Positions 35,608 through 47,317 of a stretch of 64,000 bases of DNA are shown piece after piece; position 1 is the stretch's first letter; the number at the start of each line of letters is the position of its first letter. The notes under the pieces are model-generated. The model made no database searches. It had not been told where the DNA came from and saw only the letters and a program-made list of their open reading frames with translations. The stretch covers positions 620,001 to 684,000 of the forward strand of contig MQVO02000013.1 in assembly GCA_001986395.2 (NCBI GenBank). Direction: 5' to 3'. The stretch comes from Irpex lacteus (lineage: Eukaryota; Basidiomycota; Agaricomycetes; Polyporales; Irpicaceae). Position numbers and translations under genes: made by a program.

Positions 35608-36014
35608 TAATCGCTGTCCACGCAAGCAATAAACCATAAACGATGTTCCCCGAAATGCTGTCCTGTTGGTCATTCGTCGCACTAGCACGTATGAAGCCTG
35701 AGCTTAGATGGACCCAGAAAGATACAACTCGGTATTTAATATGAACTTCGAAGACATGTTAGATGGCGCTGCCAGTTTGCATCGGACGTGCTACTCCACC
35801 CTATACACGTCCAATAGGTTACAATATTTCGTTCGCAAGAGAGATATACAGCACAATCCGAATATCCATTCAATTACTACGCATATGAAAACACATTCGT
35901 GCAAAACCGAGACAAAAACAAGATAATTACCTAGTCTACAGGATGTCGAAAACCGATCCGATCATATAATGAAGAACAAACTTATCAGGAAGAAACCGCA
36001 TGAATCGAGGTGTG
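35608..36014. other. Convergent intergenic region
   Basis: About 400 bp, AT-richer, no recognisable frame; it presumably holds the 3' UTRs of the two flanking convergent genes. Confidence 0.5.
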
Positions 36015-39000
36015 TCATGATCTCCAGGATAACGTAGGGTTCAGTCGGGGTGAGTGAGGCGGGGAGTTAGACTGGGCGAAGTAGGTGGACTGGGATGGAG
36101 ATGATAACGATCCGGGAAGATATAGCGGAATCGTGGGGATAAGCTCGAAGACGTGTTGAGCGACGGGTCGTGCTGGACCTCGAGAACCATTGGCAGGAGG
36201 AGGCTCAACAGAGTTCATAACGCCGTGCACGCGCGGCTCTTGTGTCACACCCTCCTGCCACCCATCGGGTCCTGGTGTTTGAGGAGTGCTCGATGTCGTG
36301 CCTCGACCATCCCAGATACAACGCATGTCGTTGCCAGGGATGATCTGGCATAGGCGACCAGTCGCGATGTCTCGTATCTCGATGAAGCGAGAGTCGAAGA
36401 GCAGAACGTAGGGCGGGTGACATGCGACCCGTTCCGCCGTACCTTCCCATTCGATCGTTTGTACCGAGCGACTAGGATCACCGTGCCTGTCCACGTACAG
36501 ACCAAACTCTGAAAGGAAGTGAGAAACAGTCGTTGTAGTCAGTATGATGCACGTACCATCGTAACATAGCAAGAATTCGTTGTTGTTGGACCTGAACATT
36601 CCCATGGGTCGGCAAGATTCGCATCGCTTGGCCAGCTTCTCCAAGCGTGGATCATCGCGTTGAGGGATAGTGACACTCTTGAAACTGCGAAAGCCTATTA
36701 GCTATGCATACTAAGAGCTGAGCAATACCACATACTCGGTAAGATCCATGATCTCGAAGCCCTTTGTGCATAAAATAACGATCCTAGCCTTCAGGAAGAT
36801 GAGGTCGAACGACTCAGAGGGAAGGAAGAAATCCTGGAAGTATGGTCAGCACACAGCTCTTTTGAATACCAGGGATACGTACTCGGTACACTCTGAACCA
36901 CTCAGAGCGCTGTGATCGCAGACCAAGTCGAGAACCGAATGATCTTGGAGCCTCAGCTCTCTCGTTGATCTTACCAATCACAGGCTCGAGGACACGGAAA
37001 ACGCTGTCCAACTGTAGAAACGAAGTCAGACCTGCCCGAGTAAAACGAAACAACCCCGAACTTACCCCTTTCTTCTTCATGTAGATAACCAATGTCCTAC
37101 CATTGAGGTTCCCTACGCTGAAAAAGTGCACATCCTTGTTGCCACTCAACTTCTGCGGCGTCTGCGACGTGTGTGGGCTTTGAGGTGATGACGGCACAAG
37201 GGCTTCAATATGGTAAGCGAAAAGAGCCTAAGATGATTTGCATGAGTCAATGCATCAAGGTACACGCGACTGGGGAGCTTACTCTATCAGCTAACACAAG
37301 GAAGATGCCGAAGTCTTCAAGCATGGCACATTGGGTGACCATCTTTAGATGCAAGACTCGACGCATTGCTAGTGAAGATGTCAGAGATCATTCACAGACA
37401 TCGTGTGAGAACGACCTACATCTCGAATCGTGACGGAACCCGATCCATACACCTTCCGCACAACCGATAGCGACGAGGCCTCGGCCATCAGCAGTGTCTA
37501 AGTTCCTAATTTCAGCAATTCACTCCGTGGCATTCGATGGATATACTTACTGAAAGGTACCGAACATGTGACTTTCCCGGTGAAGGTGTTCTCGGAGTTG
37601 TACGCGGGAGTGTTGCCGTTGGGCATCAAGGAGGGCACGAGGAAAGTATCAGCACTGAGAGTCTCGACTTCGAACACCTTGTTTGACTCTTGAACCACTT
37701 TGCGCAGACCGATAGCCTCCTCTAGTTTCTGTTTCCATTCGTTGCGAGCCTGGGCAGAATCGGCGAAGAGGGTCCATAGCCCACCCAATCGGCCATTGTG
37801 GTGGATCGTACATGGGTAAACTGCGCGTGAATCTGTGGCGGTGTCTGGGCTGTTACCAGGGAGAGCACTCTGTCCGGGTGAGTATGCATCGGTTTTATCG
37901 CCACCTCCTCTCCCTCTCCTGAGAATACCTGCGTTTCGCTGCGTAGGAGGGTCCGTAAAGTTGGCGAGGGTGAGAAGATCGAGAGGGATTGGCTGGATGC
38001 AATAGCGTCAGAAGGGAGATGCGTATACTGAGGCATCTATACATACTCTCCGGTACACCTGGTACTTCGTACCACCTTCTCGTTCCTTGGGTTTTGTCAT
38101 GACAACTAAACTCACATAAGAATCCGAATGAAATGAGAGATGGGAAAACGCACGGTAGTTGTCAAACAGGAGAACAAACAGTTCCGTCCAACCGCTCCAC
38201 TCGAAGCCACCATCGGGTTGCCTAAAGAGCTTCCCGGTATGAATCAGAGAGCGGTTCTCGTTCAATAGGTCTAGGTCGATGGCCTCGCCAGGCTTGAACA
38301 CAAGGTTAGAGTTGTATCTCCACACCTCAACCTTCTGCTTCGCCGATACGACACCAGGCTCAGTATCCTTACCAAGAGCCTTGATCAGCTCGAGGACTTG
38401 AGGAATAGTCTCCCTATCCTCGTGGCCCTCGGGAGTTTCCTCGAGAATGCCTTTGAGAAGAAGCTCATAACGCAAGAGACGTGGAATAGGACGATTGATG
38501 AAGGCCTTCATGTCGAGCTTACGCGCGTCAGGCAGACGGGTGCATGACTATAATCCTATTAGTCATATTCGCATGATGGATAGTAGGAGCAACGTACCTC
38601 GACGAATGCCTTAAACTGAGGGTTCGTTGCCATCTCGTCGTCGATACGGTACGCTGCGATGGGGTAGTTGGGGATATACTCCATGTATGACTCCCTGAAG
38701 TTGAGAACTGCATCGTAGACAGCGGCTGTCACGGTACGGATCAGGGGGTGTTCTTCTCGTTGAATCGCATGGAAGGTGTTAAGCATCTTGCGATGGTGCA
38801 TGTGCAGCTCGCCAAAGTTATGGAAGACGTCTTGGATGAACTGGCTCAAACGATCTCTAGGAATGATGGGAGGATCCATCTCTCGTAGAGGTTGAACATA
38901 CATCTATAAGCGCAGTAAGAAAGACGTAGGTGCACAAAGTACACGAGAGAGGCGTACCACGTCAATGTTCTCAAGATCCTTGACATAGTCCATTTCGCCC

Positions 39001-42000
39001 TTGATTAGCTCGAAGATGATCCTGTCACAAAGGTTAGATATGAAGAAAAACTTGTCTTTAAACTCAGCCAGCACTTACGATTGTCGTTTGGCTTCTTTCT
39101 TTGGCAGAGCCTTCCTCACCTCCTCAGCCACGAGGTTGTACCATTCAAGCTTTCCACTCGGGCCTTTGTTCATCGCCGTCTGGAACGTCCATAGCTGCGC
39201 AATAGTATGCAACTTCTTGATAGCTTCAATGGCCTCCCGCAAGAACTCAATATCCGGGTTCCCCTCCGTTGTTTCCTTGCAAATGGCCTCAAGGGTGGGC
39301 GGATATTTCTGCAAGTGTTCTGACGGGCGACTCAGGAAGTGTTTGAGATCAAGTCGATGGGCATCTGGATGACGGGCGCATTGCTATCGCTCAGTGTCAG
39401 CGCTGTGCCATCACCACGAGTTCAATAACATCGAACTTACTTCCAGGAACCTACGGAATTCCGCGTTCTTGTCCAATTCATCTTTCAGCCTCTTCTCCGC
39501 CGCGGGTAAATGGCCCATGTAGTTGGGATACGCCAGTCGGAACTCCGTTGCTGCATCCAAGAAGATGTCTCCAATGCCATGGATGACAAGTCCCTGCTCT
39601 CGTTGTCTTACATACATCACCTCCAGCAATCGACGATTGCATTCGCGCAAGTCCAAGATATTGCCGAATACTTCGTCGATGAACTCGTCAATCTCACTTT
39701 CACGGATGATAGGAGGGTTCGCGCGGCGCAAAGGTTGAATGTAGAGCTAGAGTAGACAAATATTCGTCGAAAACATGAATTGAGTAGTGAATGGATATGA
39801 CATGGCACTTACAGATTCAACTGTGTCCAAATCCCGCAGATACTGCTTCTCTCTGCCGATGAGCTTGTGTATGATGCTACGGAAAGTCAACGAGCGATTC
39901 GAAATATCGAAGACGAATCACGCACGTCTGCCTATTAACTTCACTCCTTGGCAAAGTCTCCAGCAGCTCAGGGGGAACAGTCGATACCCAATCATCCTTG
40001 TCTTCTTTCTGCTCCGCTTCAGCAGGGGCGATCGTCGTCTCCGTTTGCCCACGCTAAAGCAAGACTCAACATTAGCACTTGGACCTTAGCTCCAGTTGAG
40101 ATGACCTCACCCGTCGAGGACAGCTGTAAGAATAACAAGGATGTTCCTCGTCACAGAGCGCAGAATAACACTTAGTCATCCATGTCAAGACACTGGACGG
40201 AAGCTCTTCGCGCTCAATTTGGGCGTTTGATGTCCCTTCTTGATCGTCCAAGAACATATACACATCCTCCACACCATCTTGAAGGATTCTCCCTCCCCAC
40301 TCGACCTCGTAAAAGAACAGCTGGCCTTGCAGACTACGAGCAATTTGTAGCGCGGCTCGTCTGTCGTTTGTAGAGATGTTATGTGTCACCAAAAGCTCGC
40401 GTTGGATGAGCGATTGGATGGTGGACTAAAAATACCACTGAGCAATTTTGCACGTTCAGGACAAATATATCACGTACCACAATGTCCCGCCCAGTGAATG
40501 CCCGCTCATACGGTATACTCCCCTTCACGTGCGTCCCTCGTGGCACCTTATCCCTCAGACGCACAGCAATATGACTGAGTAACGCCGGGTTGAAGAACCG
40601 ATCATCGCCCTCCTCACTGGGATCCTCGTCGTCGTAGTACTCGTCATCGTAGCCTTCATGCACTTGCAGAGGTCTCTTGATGTCCTGCAGCTGCTGGAAG
40701 ATGTCTCTTTCCCTATCTTGCCACCCTCGACCTGATGAGCCTGCAACAGGTGCTTGGGAGGGGCCCGGCTGAGACGCGTAAGCTTGCTGAGGTGTTGCCG
40801 GCTCGTTCTTTGCGGGCGGTGGCGGGGCGTAATCTCCACTATCGGCGCGTGACGCGTAAGATCCCACAGAATTACCACGGTCCAGCGTCGTCGCCACACT
40901 GGACGGCGCGCGGAAGTTCAGAGTATCGCTATACCCGGAAGACCTGCCAGTGCTGCTCGTCGTGTCCGTAGTAGTGACTGATGTATTACGAGCGACGCCA
41001 GGGTGGATTGACGAGATCGCAGAAGAATTCGAGGGTTTCCTATTGACACCAACTTGACCTGCCACCGCTCCAGGATACAACGACGGCGGTGTTTGAAGAC
41101 CACCATAGCTTGGTTGCAGTGATTGAGGAGTGGAACGAAGTTCCGAAGGCGAGGCGTACATGTCTTCAATGGAAGAGGGTGATCTTAGGGAGGGTTCTTC
41201 CGGGGTTCCTCCCAAGGGTGATGTTCTGTCGGCCCCATATGGTCGCTCTGAAGATCGCCTACCGACATCCTTGATACTTCCAAACGATGTTCGAGGAGGG
41301 CTCCAATCGATTGTATTCACGTTGTAATCTGGCGTCGGGAACGATATCGAAGGTGTTTGCTGGTAAGGTGAGCTGCCGTTAGGGAACGACGGGGGTTCAG
41401 GAGGAAGGATCTTTTGCGGGAACGCAGGACTAGGGAAGCCATTAGTATATCCGTTGGATCCATTCTGCGTGATGTAGTCGTTGGGCGGTCGTTGTGGTAA
41501 GCGACGATTTCTACATAGTCGTGATCAATTAGCAACTTTTGTACTGCGTAGCCGATCGCCACTCACGGGTCACCACTTGTATGTTTCTGTCTCACTGACG
41601 GCTCCGGGAATGAAACGTCAGGGCTTGACATGGTTGCTTGCGGAGGTGGTGGTGGTGGAGGGGGAGGAAGCGTCGCGTTGCTACCTGGGATGGGAGGAAG
41701 CCGCCTGACGGGCCTGGAGGAGGTCGGTGAAGTAGCAGTCGGCGTCGGCAAACTTCGTGGTGGAGCAGGAGATGAAGGCAGGCCGATTACTGGGTGCGCT
41801 GAAGATACGAGTGAGCAGATGTCCGTGTTACACGAAAGATCATCGTTTCAGGATATGACCGAATGAAGCCAGGCACGTACCAGGCGGTGTTGGACGTGTA
41901 GAGGGAGAATGCATTGATCTAGAACTGCCCCCGTCGTCAACAAAATGGTTGTAGGCAGACTCGTACTCTCGTTCTCCGGGGGACGGGAGCCTGGACGACG

Positions 42001-42115
42001 AGTGTTCTGAAGTGGGGGACTCCTCCGCGAAGCCGATCAAGACTTGGTTGTAGAGAGCTGCGAGCTCCTCGTCTCCTGGCGGGGATACTGGGGCGTGCAC
42101 TGCAGGACGCGACAT
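36015..42115 (-). CDS. Rho1 GEF of the Rom2/Rgf type: DEP, two DH domains, PH, CNH
   Basis: Activates Rho GTPases in cell-wall integrity signalling at the cell cortex. The start is MSRPAVHAPVSPPGDEELAA, followed by a long disordered leader to about 40,500. A DEP domain follows (RELLVTHNISTNDRRAALQI, then FFYEVEWGG). DH domain 1 runs from RQTIIHKLIGREKQYLRDLD through VFGNILDLRECNRRLLEVMY to FLSRPSEHLQKYPPTLEAI. DH domain 2 runs from RQSIIFELIKGEMDYVKDLE through VFHNFGELHMHHRKML to FINRPIPRLLRYELLLKGIL. The PH part includes GWTELFVLLFDNYLVMTKPK and LWTLFADSAQARNEWKQKLE. The CNH domain follows (for example VWIGFRHDSRS and VTIPQRDDPRLEKLAKRC), ending SWRS at 36015. At least 15 introns; size is roughly 1,600-1,700 residues. 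Confidence 0.88.
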
Positions 42116-42523
42116 CCCAGCTGCACAACCACGACGACTTTAAAACGAGCGCGAGAGCTGCGCTGAACGCCTGCTGGTCGTTCGAAGAAGAGATGTGACT
42201 ACAGGCGCGCGCTCGTGGGCTTACGGTTATTAGCACAAAGCAGTACCGCCTCCCACGGCTCGACGCTGCGCAATCCTCTGCTCTGCTCCTCACTATGGTA
42301 TATTCAATGCATAGCAGTAATAACACTGCACGCAGATGCTCCAGCTTCCCCGAGCTATGTACTGATTATTCCAGGTCAAATACCTCACCGCTCATCATCA
42401 CTCCTGTCCAACGCGCATCTCGACATCTGCACCCACAGTCCCACGCAGTCGAAAGTCCGTAAAGGTCGTGATTATTCGTAACGAGGTCTATGTATCTACT
42501 GTATGTACACGGACATAGGAAGC
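42116..42523. promoter_or_regulatory. Intergenic: RhoGEF promoter and MFS 3' end
   Basis: About 400 bp between the RhoGEF start and the transporter stop, both genes on the minus strand. No recognisable frame and no clear core element. Confidence 0.35.
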
Positions 42524-45302
42524 TCACGGTCGACTCGGAGTTGCTACTACCTGATCATCACGTCCATGCAGCGACTCGACATCCTTTTCCGCATCTTCCT
42601 TCACAGCAATCCCCTCCTTCTCTTCTCCCACAACTTCATTGATCGTCCGCGCCGGAGACACACTACCAGACTCGGCGCCTGCCTCTAGATCTGTGGCGTC
42701 GGCCACTGCCTGAGGCTGATCATGTTGTGCAGTTGTCCGCTTCAGTGAGTACTGCTTCAGGAGTAATGCTGTATAGCGTGTTGTATTAGCCGTCATGTAT
42801 GACCTAGCCAGTAAGACTAACTTACACAATGCAAACGCCACGCCCAAAAGAGGCGTGTCTACGATCCAGATCACTGAGATACTCTTCGTATACGCGTGTT
42901 GTACTGCTTGACGCAACGATGCAGGCTAAATGACAACCTAATCAGCAACTCGATCATTGAGACTGTCACGGTCAATGGAATGCCTGGATACCAATGAAAG
43001 TAACCGGTATATCCCACTGCCTGTTATTGTAACTCACCTCGAGATGTTGGATCTGTCGAATGCTATCAGCCAAATTGGAACTCGACGTGTCTAGGCCGAT
43101 GTTGGGTATAGCAGCGAGCTTGGTGCGAAGTTGCTAAACAATGGTCCGTGTTAAATTGCTTTCTTCACTGTGAAGTAACCTGTGTACGCACCGTTGACCA
43201 GATAGCTTGTCCTACAGCGATCCCAACTGTCGATCCCAGCTGTCTGAGAAGACCCAACGTGGCAGTTGCGGTAGCCATGTCTTTAGAGGGCATCGCGGCT
43301 TGGATCAGCAGAAGTGGAGGGAAGAACAGCCCACCGACACCGAAACCAGCGATCATTGGGAAGATAACTTTGATCGCACTGAAAGAAGAGTGACCGTGAG
43401 TCGCGATCGGCGAATACACGTTCAGAGGGAAGGCTCACGTAGACGATGCCTCATCCATCATGATCATTAGACCATACCCGAGTGTCATGATCAGCTATAC
43501 ACTGCGTGAGAATACTGAAAGGCGGCTGAAATGGTTGCACTGACGTATGAGACTTGGATGATAATCCTAACTCCTCCGGCGATTTTGGCAGTAGTGAAGC
43601 CTACAACAAGCGATACGACGCAGGATACAAGAGAATAAGGAAGAAGTCTGACAGAGGTCTTAGAACATGTGAGAAAGACACAGTTGTTTTGTATTGCTCA
43701 CTCTATACCGGCTCTGGTAGCAGAAGCACCAAGAACCTGGAAGTATACCGGGAGGTAATAATTGGCTGAGATACCGTGAGATCAGCTCTGCCAGAAGAGA
43801 TGATTGTCAGATTTACTCACCACCGAAGAACGCAAAACCGTGGATGAACACAGTGACGAGTGTAGCTGCGGTCGTGCGTGTCTGCATAAAAGCAAATTGA
43901 GTCTTGTGGAATACGTTCACCGTACATGCACACTTACCCTGAATAATCGAGGAGGAATGATAGGAGATCGAGTAGTATAATTCTCCCAGAAGCCAGCACC
44001 CACAAGTAGCGAACCTCCTATTACCAGCAGAGAAATCGTCGCTGGCGAAGACCCTATGAAATGATGCATCAGCCCACTGCACATTCATCTGGTAGAGTGA
44101 GTGAAGAACGTACAGCTGATCTCGCTCTGGTTGAACCCGATAAGAACGCATATGACACCCGCCAATATCAAGAGGAGCCCGCCAAAGTCGAACTTGGCGA
44201 CATGCTGGCGGAAGGTCATTCCATGCCTAGGAGGGTTGAGATGGAGCGTAAAGAATAAGAGGACGAGTGCGACCCCTCCCGTTGGCCTACAATTTGGTGT
44301 TCATAGGTGAGATAAACGCATGGAGTCTGGTAGCACTTACAGGTTGACGTAAAAGCACCATCGCCAGGAAGCGTGATCAGTTAAAGCCTGTAAGCACGCT
44401 TCAGATGACGAGATATAACACGGGCGTCGCACTCACACCGCCAACTAGAGGCCCGATGATGCTATTTGAGATTGTGAGTGCACACAACGAACCTTGTGGC
44501 AATGGATGCTTACGATGCTACCCCCCACAGTGCCCCGGCGTACCCGCCAAAGACGCCCCGCCTGAGCCAATGAGTCAGAAAATGTTCACTGGGTATGAAA
44601 GAGTCAGAACTCACTTCTCTAGCGGCACAATGTCTCCAACGACGATGTTGACCATCTGGATGATTCCTCCGCCGCCGATACCCTGTATGGCACGGGCGAC
44701 GATGAGCCAGGTCATGCTTTGGGCTGCACCACATAAAGCGGAGCCGATCTGAAGTAGACGGTCAGAGATAATGTTATTGAATTTATGTGACAACGGAGCT
44801 TGGCTTACGAGGAAAATAACGATGACCGGGTACAACACCCATTTGCGTCCTACAAGGTCTGAAAGTTTGCCGTAGAAGGAACTCAACGCCGCGGATGCAA
44901 GAAGGTATGCGCTAAGTAGAAGCGGAATTAAATAATGGGATTGCAAGGGTACGGTGAATCTCACATACCTTCCTACCCACGAATAATTTTGTCCGCCCTG
45001 GAGCTCAGCAACTATTGTCGGGAGGGCGGTGGCCACAATAGTTTGATCTAGCGCTGACTATCGTAGGAATGCATGTATAGAATTATCAGATAAACATAGA
45101 CAAGTTGAGATCGGGAACATACCAAGAACGTTGCAAGCAGCAGGGAGAAGAATACAAGCGGGAGATTGTTCTTCGGCAGTACTTGCTCGTCATGAATTTT
45201 CCACATTTTCGAGTCATCCTCCTTCGCGTTCATAACTCTCGTGGGCGCTCGGTCGTCGGCATTGGCAGAAAGCTTCTCAGCAGAGGTGGGCTGTGTAGAC
45301 AT
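42524..45302 (-). CDS. MFS drug:H+ antiporter, DHA2 (14-helix) type
   Basis: Proton-driven export of small molecules across the plasma membrane. The ATG at 45302 gives MSTQPTSAEKLSANADDRAP, a cytosolic tail. Helix 1 carries LDQTIVATALPTIVAELQGG, the DHA2 signature. Motif A is GKLSDLVGRKW. Then follow IVARAIQGIGGGGIIQMVNI and motif C around GGYAGALWGVASIIGPLVGG. Spliced exons continue as TDHASWRWCFYVNL, FDFGGLLLILAGVICVLIGF, TAATLVTVFIHGFAFFG, LLPYSLVSCVVSLVVGFTTA, FPMIAGFGVGGLFFPPLLLI and LGLLRQLGSTVGIAVGQAI. The C-terminus is a charged tail ending VATPSRP. More than ten small introns; every exon I checked is open, so the gene looks intact. The substrate is unknown. Confidence 0.9.
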
Positions 45303-45389
45303 GATAGATATCAAGGAAGCAAAGAGCAGAGGGCGAAGAGAGCACGAAAGAAAGCTAGAGAACGTAAGAAAGGCTAAAGGTTACCTCCG

Positions 45390-45397
45390 CTATATAT
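45390..45397 (-). promoter_or_regulatory. TATA box of the MFS transporter
   Basis: On the minus strand CATATATAG lies about 90 bases upstream of the ATG at 45302. Confidence 0.5.
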
Positions 45398-45402
45398 GGT
45401 TC

Positions 45403-46333
45403 CGTGGGCGAGTATATACGTGCTTTGCTGACCAATCCAGGCCCCCCATGTGCTCACCACCGCGCCTACAAGATAAATTCCTTGTCTATCCCGCACGCAC
45501 AGGCCTCGAGGTTCGAGTCATTTTTGAAGAAGCTTGTTTACTCAACCCATTGGATTGGACACCACTGATGACGGCTTACTTACGCAGTGCAGGAGCATTC
45601 ATTGTCGTATCGCAACGATTCAAGCCCGCTCTCCAACTAAGGAGCTGGTAGAGCAAGGTAAGTAAGGGGTCAAAAGACAAGAAGACCCGGAGACACGATC
45701 GTGGGCGTGAAACGCGGTTTACTGTCGCCTTTTCCCAAATTTCCCCTGTGCCGTCGGCAGTATCACGTGGTTTCGGTCCGATGATCTCTCTGCCAATCAG
45801 CGTTGAGCGACATGGACATGATCTAGTACGCCATCAACGCTCATTTATAGTTCGAGTGTACCACACAGGTGACGGGGATGAGAACATTGAGAAGACTGGC
45901 TCGTCGCAAACATGGTTGTCCGTATCTACAACATTCAATTCTAAACGAATAAAAGGTCATTGCAGAACCAATCGACGCAGGAACTAGATTCGATCGGTAT
46001 CCCAAACGACCATTATGTGAGTTCTAAGATCCGCATACCTTTCCGCGTTGTGAAACTTACTGGAGGAATGGAGTCAAGGCATAAATTTCATTTGCACGAG
46101 GTATAGTCTGCGTCATTTCACACTCGGATCTTCCAATGACTCTTTGGCTTCGCACTTGCCCCTTAAGGCACTTTTAGGACCATTCATTCTCCGACTCGGA
46201 TTTATGCAAGGCCTGGTATATTATAATTGGTAGGTATACTGAACTATGCTACATTTCCATTCCATTCCATTCAGGTATTACATAACATGCAACGACAGGA
46301 GTTTTGAGAGAGCGCAGGAGCCGGCTCCGTGAT
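45403..46333. other. Intergenic, no gene seen
   Basis: About 0.9 kb. Frames are short and without recognisable content. CATTCCATTCCATTC near 46258-46273 is a small tandem of CATTC units. Confidence 0.45.
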
Positions 46334-46934
46334 TTACGAAATAGTGATCTTCTTGGGAGCCTGCTCAGGAGAAGACTTGGGGAAAGTGACAGTGAGAACA
46401 CCGTTCTCTAGACCTGCCTTGATTTCCTCGCTCTACAAAGATTTTAGTCAGTACTTTGTCTCTTCACTCAACATGAATGCGGATTCGCTTACCTTTACTC
46501 CCTCGGGAAGTGGAATAGAACGAGAGAACTTGCCATAGCGGCGCTCGCGGACGGCGTAACCGTTCTCATCACGGTCAGAAGAGATCTTTGACTCTCCTGA
46601 GATGCTGAGGACGTTGTTGTGCACGTCGATGTTGACGTCTTCCTTCTTGAGGCCAGGGAGCTCGAAGGTGGCGGTGACCGTATTGGTCTGCGCATCCTCG
46701 TGGACGTCCATTCTACAAATGCAAGTCAGTATCAAGTCTGAAACTTGAGGTGCAGTTCAAGTATGCTTACCTTGGTCTCAGCGAGCGTTCGGCAGCAGAA
46801 GCGCCAGTTCCGCGCCTCTGAACCTGGCCGTTGCCAGTGTTCTCTCCAGTCCGAGCGTTGAACGCCTCGTCGAAGAGACGATCAAAGTCAGAGAGGGTGT
46901 AGAAGGGCTCGTAGAAGAAGCGGGAGAGAGACAT
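46334..46934 (-). CDS. Small heat-shock protein (Hsp20/alpha-crystallin)
   Basis: ATP-independent holdase chaperone in the cytosol. The start MSLSRFFYEPFYTLSDFDRL is typical of fungal Hsp20. After an intron comes the alpha-crystallin domain: MDVHEDAQTNTVTATFELPG, LKKEDVNIDVHNNVLSISGE and VRERRYGKFSRSIPLPEGVK. A last exon gives GLENGVLTVTFPKSSPEQAP and the terminal ITIS. The GxLT motif of the C-terminal strand and an end of the IxI type are present. About 155 residues, three exons, normal for the family. It is divergent from the methyltransferase gene at 47318. Confidence 0.93.
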
Positions 46935-47036
46935 GCTGTTAGAAGGGTAAGCGCGAGTGTATAGAAGAGCTTGTTTGTGGTGTTTGGTGTTTGTAGTGAT
47001 GAATTCTGAGGAGCGTCTGAGGGCAACTCGCAGGAG

Positions 47037-47046
47037 TTTATATATT
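47037..47046 (-). promoter_or_regulatory. TATA box of the Hsp20 gene
   Basis: AATATATAAA on the minus strand, about 103 bases upstream of the Hsp20 ATG. Confidence 0.65.
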
Positions 47047-47065
47047 CGAGAGCGCGGGGCTACTT

Positions 47066-47079
47066 CGAACCTTCTGGAT
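47066..47079 (-). promoter_or_regulatory. Heat-shock element
   Basis: CGAACCTTCT contains nGAAnnTTCn exactly, followed at the correct spacing by GAT, a partial third GAA unit. It sits about 20 bases upstream of the Hsp20 TATA box, so Hsf1-type control is likely. The methyltransferase on the other side could share it. Confidence 0.6.
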
Positions 47080-47317
47080 ACCAACGCACAAAACATATTC
47101 CCCCACAGTAGTTAGGTTTCCATAACGGGGTTGACGCGAGATGACGCGAAATGTCTGGAACTTCATAGACGCTCGGCGTTGAGTTCCGAAAGCGTAAAAA
47201 GACAAACATGCGTCAACAATCTCGAAACTTCCGCGGCCAGCTTTGTGGCGCTGATCTTCAATCCTTGCTGAGTCGATCGACCTCTTTCGCACACGCCAGT
47301 TAGCATTGACAGTCACG

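Noticed and set aside
45490..45530. GGTTCGAGTC, resembling a tRNA T-arm
   Set aside because: No pairing T-stem and no matching acceptor or anticodon arm within range.
45241..45651. 136-codon plus-strand frame upstream of the transporter
   Set aside because: Overlaps the first transporter exon and its TATA region on the opposite strand; no content of interest.
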